Shown: positions 45,908 to 55,789 of the stretch, piece after piece | Numbering within the stretch: the first letter of the stretch is position 1 | Layout: the number at the start of each line of letters is the position of its first letter | Source of the DNA: Paraphaeosphaeria minitans | Lineage: Eukaryota; Ascomycota; Dothideomycetes; Pleosporales; Didymosphaeriaceae | Length of the DNA: 64,000 nucleotides | Assembly (NCBI GenBank): GCA_015832175.1 | Contig: WJXW01000012.1 | Span: forward strand, 950,001 to 1,014,000 | Direction: 5' to 3' | The notes under the pieces: model-generated | Seen by the model: the letters and a program-made list of their open reading frames with translations, nothing else | Told to the model about the DNA's origin: nothing | Database searches by the model: none | Position numbers and translations under genes: made by a program

Positions 45908-47494
45908 ATGGCCCTCGCCACGCTGACCCGCGAGGCGGTTGCCTCACACAACGCCCCGGACGACCTGTGGTGCATCATCGACCACAAAGTCTACGACCTG
46001 AGCGACTTCACCGACGCACACCCGGGCGGCTCCGTCGTGCTCGAGCAAGTCGCCGGGACCGACGCCACGGCAGCCTTCTACAACCTCCACCGGCACGAAG
46101 TGCTCTCCCGGTACGGCGACCTCTGCCTCGGCACGCTCGAGGGCGAGACGCCCGAGGTCGTCGATCCGCAGCCGGGCGACCTGTCCCCCGTGCCCTACGC
46201 CGAGCCGCTGTGGCTGCGTCCGCAGTTCAAGAGCCCGTACTTCAGCGACAGCCACCGCGCGCTGAGGCGCAAGGTCAGGGCGTTTGTCGACGAGCACGTC
46301 ACGCCCGAGGCGCAGGAGAAGGAAAAGGACGGGAGCTACATCAGCCAGGCGCTGATCGACCGCATGGCGGCCAACGATATTCTCGCGATGCGGCTGGGCC
46401 CCGGGCCGCACCTGCGGGGCAAGCATCTGCTGGGCGTGGTCAGGGGTGAGGAGTTCGACTACCTGCACGACCTGGTGCAGGTGCAGGAGTTTGTGCGGTC
46501 CAACGCGAGGGGGTTCCAGGACGGCAACATGGCGGGCATGATGATCAGCCTGACGGCGGTGCTGCAGTGGATGCCCGAGACGCCGTTCAAGCAGCAGGTC
46601 GTGCAGGCGGTGCTGGCGGGGAAGAAGAAGATGTGCCTGGCCATAACGGAGGCGTTTGCGGGGAGCGACGTCGCGGGGTTGCGGACGACGGCGACGAAGA
46701 GCCAGGACGGGAAGAGCTATCTGGTCAGGGGCACGAAGAAGTGGATCACGAACGGCATGTGGTGCGACTACTTTGTGGTCGGGTGCAAGACGGAGAAGGG
46801 GTTTTCGGTCCTGCTAATTGAGCGCAGCGACGCGGTGGAGACGAAGCTGATCAAGACGAGCTACTCGACGGCGGCGGGGACGGCGTTTGTCGAGTTCAAC
46901 GATGCCGTGGTTCCAGCGGAGAACCTGCTCGGCCAGGAGGACAAGGGGTTCGCGGTCATCAGTAGGAGATGTCGCATCCTTTCTGCAACGGAGCGATGCT
47001 GACCTTGCACAGTGAGCAACTTCAACCACGAGCGCTTCATGATGGCGTGCGCGGTGATTCGGCAGTGCCGCAGCGTGGTCGAGGAGTGCCTCAAATGGTG
47101 CAACCAGCGCATCGTCTTCGGCAAGAAGCTCATCGAGCAGCCGGCCATCCGGCAGAAGCTCGCCAAGATGATCTCGCACGTCGAGTCCAACCAGGCGTGG
47201 CTGGAGTCGATCGCGTACCAGATGTCGCACATGAGCTACGAGGAGCAGTCGAAGCACCTGGGCGGGCCGATCGGGCTGCTCAAGAGCCATGCGACGCGGT
47301 CGGCGCACGAGATTGCGGACGAGGCTGTCAACATCTTTGGGGGACGGGGGCTGACGCAGAGCGGGATGGGCCGGGTGGTGGAGATGTTCCACCGCACATA
47401 CAAGTTCGATGCGATCCTGGGTGGGGCGGAGGAGATTCTGGCGGATCTGGGGGTGCGACAGGCGATGAAGGGGTTTCCGAAGGCGATGTTGTAG
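45908..47494 (+). CDS. Cytochrome b5-acyl-CoA dehydrogenase fusion
   Basis: Flavin-dependent fatty acyl-CoA dehydrogenase with an N-terminal cytochrome b5 domain. Exons 45908-46961 and 47013-47494 give 511 aa (intron 51 nt, GCTGAC branch). The b5 domain (about 5-80) has WCIIDHKVYDLSDF, the haem-binding HPGG motif and a second His region (NLHRHEVLSRYG). The dehydrogenase part shows MCLAITEAFAGSDVAGLRTT, GTKKWITNG and, near the end, IFGGRGLTQSGMGR and GGAEEI, typical of ACAD folds. No mitochondrial presequence or peroxisomal SKL end is visible (it ends KAML). Such fusions are known in fungi and often act on unusual acyl chains; the substrate is unknown. GC content is high, in sharp contrast with the island on its left. 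Confidence 0.9.
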
Positions 47495-47534
47495 TTGGAC
47501 GGTGGGTTGTTTGTGGTGTTGTTGGTGGTTGTGG

Positions 47535-47698
47535 TTGCACGGTAGGATCTATTACGAAAGGCGACTTGTGGTATTGTTAGCAATTATAGAGTCTAGAGGC
47601 GAAGTTGTAGTTGCACGGTGATATGTTACAAAAGGCGACTTGTGGTATTGTTAGCAATTATAGAGTGTGAAGGCGACGTTGTAGTTGCACGGTAGATG
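47535..47698. repeat. About 75-bp tandem duplication, 2.2 copies
   Basis: Starting about 40 bp after the dehydrogenase stop, a unit of roughly 75 bp (with the core AAAGGCGACTTGTGGTATTG) is repeated twice with a few changes, then begins a third time (GTTGCACGGTAGAT). Confidence 0.88.
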
Positions 47699-48025
47699 AC
47701 CGTGTATCTCAGTTGAGATGCGGCTGAGAGTCCGACCGCTCTCGTGTAGATCAGACGTAGCACGAATGGGAACTTGCGCGCCACACCGCTGCACCGTGGC
47801 AACCCCAGCGACCCCAGCAAGCCCAGCAAGCTCAAAAGGGTGGCACGTCTCCAAGGGGCAGCGAGGGTTTGTGCATGCTCTGGGGCGATGGACGCGCGCG
47901 CATGTGGGAGCAAGGGCGGCGTCCTCGCTGGTGGTGGTGGACCGGAGGCGGCGGCTGTCAGGTGGTCCACGTGTTACGATGCGTGCAGTAGCTTCAGGAT
48001 GGCGGCAAAGGCGCAGAGGTGGGAG

Positions 48026-48110
48026 GGAGGGATGCGTAGGTGCAGCGTTGGAGGGATGCGTGGGTGCAGCGATGGAGGGATGCGTGGGTGCAGCGATGGA
48101 GGGATGGGGA
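48026..48110. repeat. 24-bp minisatellite, three copies plus part
   Basis: Copies at 48026, 48050 and 48074 of a 24-bp unit (GGAGGGATGCGTGGGTGCAG followed by CGAT), with a degenerate fourth copy. Confidence 0.9.
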
Positions 48111-48560
48111 TGGGATCAGTAGGTGCAGTGATGAGTTGGTGCAGCGATGGAGCCGAGGGGGCTACGTGGCACATACAGGTCGTGTCCCTTGATGGTGGTG
48201 CATTGGAATAGGGAAGGCAGCAAAGAGCAAAGGGCAGCAAAGGGCAGCAAAGGGCAGGGCAGGCAGGGAAGGTGTAGCGGTGCTGGTGATGGATGGGCAT
48301 GGTAGATGGTCAAGAGGCAGGGAGTGTGACTAGCTAGTCCAGTCCAGTCCATGGGCGTCAGGCGTGGGCCATGTTCCTGCAGCTTGTGTCTTGACCATGC
48401 AGGGCCGCCGTGTCTGTCAGAGGCAAAGGCCACCCACGGAAGCGGAGGGTTTTACAAAGACGGGTCCTTTGTGTCGTTTGGGACCATCAGGCCGAGCGTA
48501 GGCCGAGGACGATTGGCACGCGCCGGAGCCGATAGTCCAGATGGTCTAGTCTAATAAGGG

Positions 48561-48996
48561 GAGACGAGAGGAGACGAGACGAGAGGAGAGGAGACGAGAC
48601 GAGAGGAGACGAGACGAGAGGAGACGACACGAGAGGAGACGACACGAGAGGAGACGACACGAGAGGAGACGACACGAGAGGAGACGACACGAGAGGAGAC
48701 GACACGAGAGGAGACGACACGAGAGGAGACGACACGAGAGGAGACGACACGAGAGGAGACGACACGAGAGGAGACGACACGAGAGGAGACGACACGAGAG
48801 GAGACGACACGAGAGGAGACGACACGAGAGGAGACGACACGAGAGGAGACGACACGAGAGGAGACGACACGAGAGGAGACGACACGAGAGGAGACGACAC
48901 GAGAGGAGACGACACGAGAGGAGACGACACGAGAGGAGACGACACGAGAGGAGACGACACGAGAGGAGACGACACGAGAGGAGACGACACGAGAGG
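48561..48996. repeat. 15-bp minisatellite (GAGAGGAGACGACAC), about 25 perfect copies
   Basis: A very regular 15-bp array is flanked on the left by degenerate GAGACGAGAC units and on the right by GAGGCGAGGCGAGG-type sequence. The unit has no stop codon in several frames, so long open frames across it are artefacts. Strongly purine-rich on the plus strand. Confidence 0.96.
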
Positions 48997-49100
48997 TGCA
49001 CGGAGGCGAGGCGAGGCGAGGAGATGAGAGGTGAGGTGAGGCGACGCGAGGCCAGCCGACTCGACTGATGAAGCTCGCCCAGGTCCCAAGCACCAGCGGC

Positions 49101-49132
49101 GCGTGCATGCGTGCGTGCGTGCGTGCGTGCGT
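49101..49132. repeat. GCGT tetranucleotide run
   Basis: About seven GTGC/GCGT units between the two 15-bp arrays. Confidence 0.85.
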
Positions 49133-49336
49133 CCGTCAGGCCAGGCTTCTTTTTCTTTATAAGACGGGCACGCCGCCACTGCTGCGTCACCTTGACTCGA
49201 CCGTCTTCCGACCGCCGCCGATAGATAAGTAGTAGTCTACGTACATCACGGCCCCACCACCATCACCATCACCCTCGCCTTGGCCCTCGCCCTCGCCATC
49301 CACCACCATCTTCCACCGTCTTCCACCTTCTACCAC

Positions 49337-49531
49337 CACCACGCCATCTACCACCACGCCATCTACCACCACGCCATCTACCACCACGCCATCTACCACC
49401 ACGCCATCTACCACCACGCCATCTACCACCACGCCATCTACCACCACGCCATCTACCACCACGCCATCTACCACCACGCCATCTACCACCACGCCATCTA
49501 CCACCACGCCATCTACCACCACGCCATCTAC
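49337..49531. repeat. 15-bp minisatellite (CACCACGCCATCTAC), 13 copies
   Basis: Thirteen perfect 15-bp units, followed to about 49620 by a longer unit (built on ACCATCTTCCACCTTCGACC) repeated twice. It is pyrimidine-rich on the plus strand, opposite to the array at 48.6-49.0 kb, and ends about 300 bp before the AN1 gene. Confidence 0.95.
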
Positions 49532-49911
49532 CACCATCTTCCACCTTCGACCACCGCACCATCTACCACCACGCCATCTACCACCATCTTCCACCTTCGA
49601 CCACCGCACCATCTATCACCATCTACCATCTACCATCTTCCACCTCCCACTTATTCACTTATCCACCTACCCACCTATCCACCTATCCGCATACCCACCC
49701 ACCATCCACCACACACCACCTACCACCCCATCCAGCACCCCGCAATCACGCCTGCTTGTCCTCGACAACCACATTCCCAGAAACGACGTGATATAAAGAG
49801 CTAGCGCCATCTCCTCTACCTATCTCGGCGTCAAGGCCCTCCCAGCGCCACACTCGACCCCGTCATCGCCTCCACCTCCCCTCCACACCACGCACTTCGA
49901 CCCACACCACC

Positions 49912-50530
49912 ATGCGCCGCACAAGCAGCATCTCGAGCATCAGCTCGCAAGCTTCCGACGACGAGACCATGCAGATCTTCGTTAAGAACGTCTCCGGCAC
50001 ATCCAGTACGTCCCCTGCCCGGCGCGCCTCCCTGGTTCCGACGCTCGGAACGACGCTTTCCGCCCGCCCGCCCGCCTGCCCGCACCACCACACCCTGCTA
50101 ACATGGCTCTGCAGCAATCCCGCTCACCCTCCCCTCGTCGACATCGATATCCACCCTCTCCACGCTCCTCGCCCTCCGCCACAACCTCCCCGAAACCGAC
50201 CTGCGCCTCGTCCACGCCGGCAAGCACCTCTCCGCCCCCTCGGAAACCCTGTCCAGCCTCGCGCTGCCCCCCAACACGGTGCTGCACATGGCCCTGCCCT
50301 TGCGCGGTGGCATGCCGCCCAAGAAGATCCGCTGCTCCTTCAAGGCCTGCAAGGACCCCGCCCAGCGCATCGTCGGCGACTGCGGCTTCTGCTCCGGCCA
50401 CTTCTGCGGGAAGCATCGCCTGCTCGAGGACCACAAGTGCGAGGGCTTGGAGGACTGCAAGAAAGAGAGCCATGAGCGGAATGCGACGAAGCTGAACAGC
50501 GAGCGGACCGTGGCCATCAAGGGGGTTTGA
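49912..50530 (+). CDS. Ubiquitin-like plus AN1-type zinc-finger protein
   Basis: Exons 49912-50005 and 50115-50530 give 169 aa; the intron is 109 nt with a GCTAAC branch and GTACGT donor. After a Ser-rich start (MRRTSSISSISSQASDDE), residues 20-90 form a ubiquitin-like fold: MQIFVKNVSGTSTIPLTLP, an LRLVHAGKHL strand equivalent to the IFAGKQL part of ubiquitin, then LHMALPLRGG, which resembles the LRLRGG end. An AN1 zinc finger follows (CSFKACKDPAQRIVGDCGFC, then HFCGKHRLLEDHKC). Relatives are stress-linked proteins that bind ubiquitin or the proteasome and Cdc48. The LRGG-like site could allow cleavage into two parts, but this is inference. Confidence 0.88.
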
Positions 50531-51346
50531 TGGAGATTTTCCACGTCACAAGAGAAGGTATATACAAGTGCATCTGGTATGATCGCGAGGGCGTTTGGGC
50601 TGCCATGGGATAATGGGGGGATGAAATTTGATTATGCAGCACGGAGCATGGCGTTGACGGCAGCGGGTGCCATTTACGGCTAGCTAGCTGTTCCACATTC
50701 TGTGAATATACACTACTTGATCTATTCGTTGGTTTACGGCGCGAGATCATGTCACCAACCATGCCGCCTAAGGGAGGAGTTGGCGCGAGATCATGTCACC
50801 AACCATGCCGCCTAAGGGAGGAGTTGGCGCGAGATCATGTCACCAACCATGCCGCCTAAGGGAGGAGTTGGCGCGAGGTCATGTACGCCTCGGATGCGCC
50901 TGGGCTTCACTTACCAACCAAGTCGGCCTGAGTGTGGAGCGACGGCAACCATTGGTGAGCGAAATCGAACGCATCACCTACACATGCCAAAAGATAGCAG
51001 TTAACGGGCAGGTCTCTTAAGTAATCGCGGGCAGGCCTTGCCCATTTCCTTGGTACTTACTCCACAACTCGTCAGCCCACCTACCAGGTGCCAATGGCCC
51101 GATGCGACCCTACCCTGACACATTCCAGGCTTCCTCAACCTCACCACCACCGCCACCCACCACCCACCAACCCGGCACCTTGCAACCACCCAGCAGGACC
51201 GCAACAATGCCACGGGCAGAAGCTTGCGTCATGCCCTCTCCGCAAGCGTCGGCCGCTGCCCTCGACCTCTGCGTTCAACGCACCTGCATCCTTCCTCACC
51301 CATCTTCCCCCCGCCACGCAGCCAGCTATCTACCTAGAGAATCGCC
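50531..51346. other. Intergenic region with a 44-bp repeat
   Basis: No gene. It contains the 44-bp array described separately. Confidence 0.45.
50738..50880. repeat. 44-bp tandem repeat, three copies plus part
   Basis: Copies begin at 50738, 50782 and 50826, with a partial fourth from 50870. The unit starts GGCGCGAGATCATGTCACCA. Copies are identical, so expansion is recent or conversion is active. Confidence 0.93.
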
Positions 51347-51836
51347 ATGTCGTCCACCGCCGTCGCAAAACCGAACCAATCCCCCAAAGAAACCCTCGAC
51401 ATCTTCTTCCACCTCAAAGCCCTCATTTTATGTACGTCGGCCTTCGCCCACCGCCCTCCTTCCTCCTCCCTCCTCCACACGTAGCAATCCCAGAGCCGTC
51501 GTGACGTCACCCCTCTCCTTCTCCCTCCCACGTATTGCATTGCACGCATGCATACCATCTATTAACAATCACCCCCACCCAACAGCAAACGCACAGTTCA
51601 ACCAGGGCCGCTCCGTCGGCGGACGTCCGCGCACCTACGACATCGTGACCACGAGCCGCGTGCGCGGGCAGCCCCAGTACAAGGTGCTGCTCGTGGGCTT
51701 CGAGGAGAACCACAAGGCGACGGGCAAGTGCGATGTCGACAGCAAGGTGTTGGCCAGGAGCGCGGTCAAGTTGAATTTGAACCAGGCCATGGAGGATCTG
51801 TTGAAGAAGACGCAGGAGGAGTCGTGGGGGGATTAG
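51347..51836 (+). CDS. Small conserved-looking protein of unknown function
   Basis: Exons 51347-51431 and 51586-51836, joined in phase 1 (donor GTACGT, acceptor CCAACAG, intron 154 nt), give 111 aa. The join reads LKALILSNAQFNQGRSVGGR. The body, RTYDIVTTSRVRGQPQYKVL and LLVGFEENHKATGKCDVDSK, is compact and looks like a folded domain, and the C-terminus (NLNQAMEDLLKKTQEESWGD) is a likely helix. I do not recognise the family. No signal peptide or membrane segment is seen. Confidence 0.65.
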
Positions 51837-52164
51837 AGTGGGGTGGGGTTGGGTTGGTGGTGCTGCTGGTGGTGGTGGTGCTGGTGCTGGTGCTGGTGGA
51901 GGGAGCCGCGGAGGGTGGAGCCGAAGTAGTCTACCTAGTCTACCTAGTTGGTTTGGTTGCTCGGTGGTCCTGCATCGGGCCCGCGTCACATGTAAAGTAC
52001 CGTACGTTTTCAACACCCATCCAAAGCACTCTCCAAGCGGAATACATACTCCAATGTAGGTAGGTATCTAGTCTACCCATACCCTCGTAATGTAAATCTT
52101 CATGACCAAAATCTCCGAGGACTCGGGCGAATCGTCTCTACCTAGGTAAGACTACCTGCTTACC

Positions 52165-52216
52165 AAAAGAAAAGAAAAGAAAAGAAAAGAAAAGAAAAGA
52201 AAAGAAAAGAAAAGAA
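52165..52216. repeat. AAAAG pentanucleotide, about ten copies
   Basis: Uninterrupted AAAAG units, purine strand on plus. Confidence 0.93.
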
Positions 52217-52345
52217 ATCTAAACAAGGTAACTACAAAAGAAGACTATCTAATAACTAGTAGGTAGAGACGCCTCGCTGTGTTCTTAAGGGTGCGTTAGT
52301 TAGTGTAGTGGGAAGTTCTTAGTGACGGGACTTGTGCTAGGGGGA

Positions 52346-52557
52346 TGATTAGGAAAGGAAAGGAAGAAGAAGAAGGAAAGGAAAAAAAAGAAAAGAAAAA
52401 AGAGGAAGAAAAGGAGGAAGAAAAAAGAAGAAGAAAGGAGAAGAAGAGGAAAAAAGAAGAAGAGGAAAAAAGAAGAGGAAAAAAGAAGAGGAAAAAAGAA
52501 GAGGAAAAAAGAAGAGGAAAAAAGAAGAGGAAAAAAGAAGAGGAAGAAAGATAGATA
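52346..52557. repeat. Purine tract with AAGAAGAGGAAA-type units
   Basis: About 210 bp of almost pure A/G on the plus strand, with a repeating GAAGAGGAAAAAA-like unit in its right half. Confidence 0.9.
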
Positions 52558-52661
52558 GAAATCCCTTTAGGACGTCACACCTTGATCGTCCCCCCATTGA
52601 TCCTTCTCCAAGAAGTACCCCTCCAGCCTCCAGCATCCTTCAACCCCCCTCAGCCCCCTAC

Positions 52662-53486
52662 CTAATAGTCCAAAATCGGACCCTCCTCCCTCCGGCACCT
52701 CTTCCTATCCCCCGCCGCACCCCTAGCCACCCCTTCCCCATCGCGGCGAAACCCAAACCTCAACGTCGCCGTATCGTCCACCGGCCCCGGAAACCGCCTC
52801 ATGCCACTCGCCCCGTCGAGCTTGAAGATGCCGCTCTCGCCGCGGAACCCTTGCTGCCCGTGCAGCTGGTCGCCGACGTCTGCGATGGCTGGGAAGTGCT
52901 GCGTTAGCGGGACGAAGACGTCGGAGCGTGGTGGGAAGGGGAGGGGACGGGGGAGGGACGCCAAAGGAAATGGGAAAGGCAAAGGGAAGGAGACAGCACC
53001 CACCGAGCAATTCTCCAGCGTCGCGGATCAGGCTGTCGGCGAGGGCGCGCGAGGCGTCCAGGGCGCTCGTCGAGGTCATCTCCTTGCGTAGGATGCGGGT
53101 GTGTCCGTCGAGGGAGCAGACCAGGACGCAGACGTGCTTCCCGGCGGGGTTGCGCGCGGTGACCAAGTCTGGGGTATCGCGTTATCGCCCGTGTTTGGGG
53201 GATGTTTACGTACGAGGGAGGATGTGCGGATGGGAATGGAGGGGAGCGAACGAACCGAAGAACTTGCGCGACTCGCTGCCGTACAGGATGCGTGCGTTGC
53301 CCAGGACGAGATTCTTGAGCTCTAGGAGCGCGGTGACCTGCGTTGTGCGCGTCAGACAGGACACCGGAGTGGTGGTGATGCGTGCGAGGGACGACCTACC
53401 GTTGAGGGGTCCTTGACGGGACTGGAGGGTGTGGGGACGTGGCCTCCGTTGAGGGACGTGGCGGTCATCTGTTGGTTGTCGTTCAT
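52662..53486 (-). CDS. Four-exon small protein of unknown function
   Basis: Exons (minus strand) 53486-53400, 53337-53256, 53168-53004 and 52888-52662 join in phase and give 186 aa. Donors are GTAGGT, GTTCGT and GTGGGT, and the last intron has a GCTAAC branch. The joins read DPSTVTALLELKNLVLG, ESRKFFDLVTARNPAGKH and RDAGELLAIADVGDQLHG. The central domain (VCVLVCSLDGHTRILRKEM) looks like beta strands, and SALDASRALADSLIRDAGEL like a helix. I do not recognise the family. The many consistent short introns argue that it is a real gene. Confidence 0.65.
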
Positions 53487-54901
53487 CGTGTTTGTTGGAG
53501 GTTGAATGAAGGTGGAGCCGAGTGTTTTGGAGGTTAAAGGGAGCTAGAAGAGAGCGAGGATAGTGTGTAAAGAAAAACAGGGTGGGTGGGTATATGTATA
53601 GGTGGAGGGGGGAAGAGAGCGAGGATGGATGTGATATTATATAAATGCCGAGGACCGATTCCTTGGGAAGTGAGAGATGGGTCACATTGTTTCGAATTGA
53701 GTCTTTTACTAAAGAGAGAGAGAGGGATGGAAGGGGGGGGAAGAGAGAGAAAGTTGTTTGTCAACCGTTTGAGAGAGGCAGATTTCGGGGAGTCACGTTG
53801 GCTCGAAGACATGAAAGCTCGCCTTCACCCCTGGGACTCCATCTTGCCAATCACACGCACTTGTCTTGGTCGATGACCACCTTGGTGAGAATATGCAGAG
53901 ACCACCGACCTCCTTATTCTATTACGCTTGGACGCTGTGGTAGGCGTCCTTGCCTATGTGAGGACTGGCGGTGGAGATGAGGACTCTACGCTATGTGCAA
54001 GAAATATTCGTTGTGGGCGTGTGAGTAGTCAGTAAGATCCCCCCCTCCCCACCAGTAGATAGTCAGACATACCTCCGTAGCTGTTGAATATGCATGGCGG
54101 TGGAGATATGAGTGGCTGTAGGAATTTGATATTGCCCATGTCTTCGTTCACGATGGCAGGATATTTTGATCCCATCTACTATAAGGGTATCGATGATTGA
54201 TTCTCGAATTAGAAGTGTAGACTGGCTAGGTCTCCAACTCCGGAGTTCGCGTCCTCGTAGTAGTTGGGGATGGACGATCATCAAATAAGTTCGACTGAGA
54301 ACATTTCTGTCTCGAATCCAGGTCATCACGGCTGCTCGAGCTGCGTCTTGTGGTTGCGAATATTCCACATTGGATAAGTTAAGACCTGAGGCAGATCCAA
54401 TGAGATCGATTGCATGCGTCTACACGATTTGCAAGTGCGTAGTTCGTTTCCAGGTTACGCCACTGTAACATGAGACAGCATTTTTCCGACGTACGTCGTT
54501 ACACCATGAACGGCGACGAGTGGCTGATCTTAATGTGCATAGTGATGGTGTTTGACTTTATGGAGACCTGTTCCCTTTTGGAGTGTTATCACAGCAGCCA
54601 TTGCCGTATCCCGAGGATGCCAGCAGTCATCCGCTCCGTAAGGTCCGATACTCGAAGCGATCCCACTACCGCCTCCAGTAACATCGTTATCATACCAACT
54701 CGAATCAGTTAATGAACCTCATCGAAGCGATAGGTACGGTGTTCGAGGAAGCGTGCAACTCCAAATTCCATCTTGCCCAGTTCGTTGTAGCACGGCTGTT
54801 GGCCCCCACCGAAGCATCCGTGGCTGAAACTTTGTGACTGGATTGGCCCAAGGCTTGTTCACCTATTTCTCAAGAGAGAGACTCACGCTAACCGGCTACT
54901 G
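53487..54901. other. 1.4-kb stretch without a supported gene
   Basis: Short frames only. AGAG-type simple sequence lies at 53714-53740. Nothing else was recognised. Confidence 0.5.
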
Positions 54902-55374
54902 TCAGGTCACAACATGAGTATCAATGTCAGGTCGTTGTTTCGCATTCGTGGTGAATTTGCATGTGCATGTGCATGTACGTTCTTTTATCACTGCACACCA
55001 TAGGGGTCTCATATAGAAGGCGTTGATGGTGATATGTAGGATGTTGTTCGTGACCTCGGGCGTGCTAGAGCTCTTTACTTGGCTCCCATTAGCTTTCAAC
55101 TGCTCCCGTAGACCTTCCATCTTTTGCATCGCGCTTTCCTTCTCCTTGCGCATCTTGTCAGCTTTGGAAGTTGCAGCGGCGAGCTGCTGTTCCAGGGTCT
55201 GCCTCTGCCTTTTCAGATTCGCCACCTCACCCTCCCTATGTTGACTGAGATCGTCTTTCTGAAGTCTCTCGCGCTTCATTCTCGCAAAAAGCTCTTTCGG
55301 ATCAACACTCTTGGCTGTGCCCTTCCACTCTTGGCTGTGCCCTTCCACTCTTGGCTGTGCCCTTTAAATGACAT
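54902..55374 (-). pseudogene. Coiled-coil ORF with out-of-frame start
   Basis: The frame reads KELFARMKRERLQKDDL, then a heptad-rich coiled coil (LEQQLAAATSKADKMRKEKE) and LREQLKANGSQ, and ends at 54902. The only nearby upstream ATG (55374) is separated from it by a 20-bp repeat (55310-55362, 2.65 copies). Because 20 is not a multiple of three, the ATG frame meets a TGA soon after the repeat. With one unit fewer, the ATG would be in frame with the coiled coil. Either this copy is disabled, the true start is an internal ATG (in FARM), or an intron is missed. No family is recognised. Confidence 0.45.
55310..55362. repeat. 20-bp tandem repeat, 2.65 copies
   Basis: Unit CTTGGCTGTGCCCTTCCACT at 55310 and 55330, and 13 bp of a third copy at 55350. 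Confidence 0.93.
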
Positions 55375-55789
55375 GTCAACCTAGGAAACAGTAGATTGGA
55401 TAAGACTCGCTCCAGTCTTCAGGAAGGCTCTTTCACACCGGCGGCCCCAAACTGCTTCACTAAGCCCTTTGTTCCTGTCTATTAAGTGAAGGGGCAGTAG
55501 AACCCTAGTCTCTCGCTCCAGCTACACCTAAGTAAGATAGTAGCGTTTACTGGACAGAGCAGGCGCGAACAACTTAACCATCCGCACATAGGGCTATACA
55601 TTTTCTTGCAAGTAACAAGAATAAGTGGATTAAGGCAGAGTCGGAACTTAGTTGCCATGGAGCGAGTCACTTTCGTGTATACAATTTAGCCGGCCAGCGC
55701 TCAAGTTGTGGGGGTATCGATTGATAATCCTACACATCTTAAGCCTAGAGTAGTTGCGCTTCATGGGTTGAAGTTGGCTCTCCGCGCCG

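Larger units (their letters stand above)
51837..52661. other. Intergenic region rich in simple repeats
   Basis: No gene. Contains TGGTGC-type runs at 51855-51900, TACCTAG motifs, an AAAAG array and a GA-rich stretch. Confidence 0.5.

Noticed and set aside
48487..49190. Long open frames of 185-230 codons on the minus strand
   Set aside because: They are produced by the 15-bp array, which lacks stops in all three minus frames. The translations are pure pentapeptide repeats.
49187..49804. Open frames on both strands encoding VVVDG or YHHAI repeats
   Set aside because: Artefacts of the CACCACGCCATCTAC array; no start context or flanking protein-like sequence.
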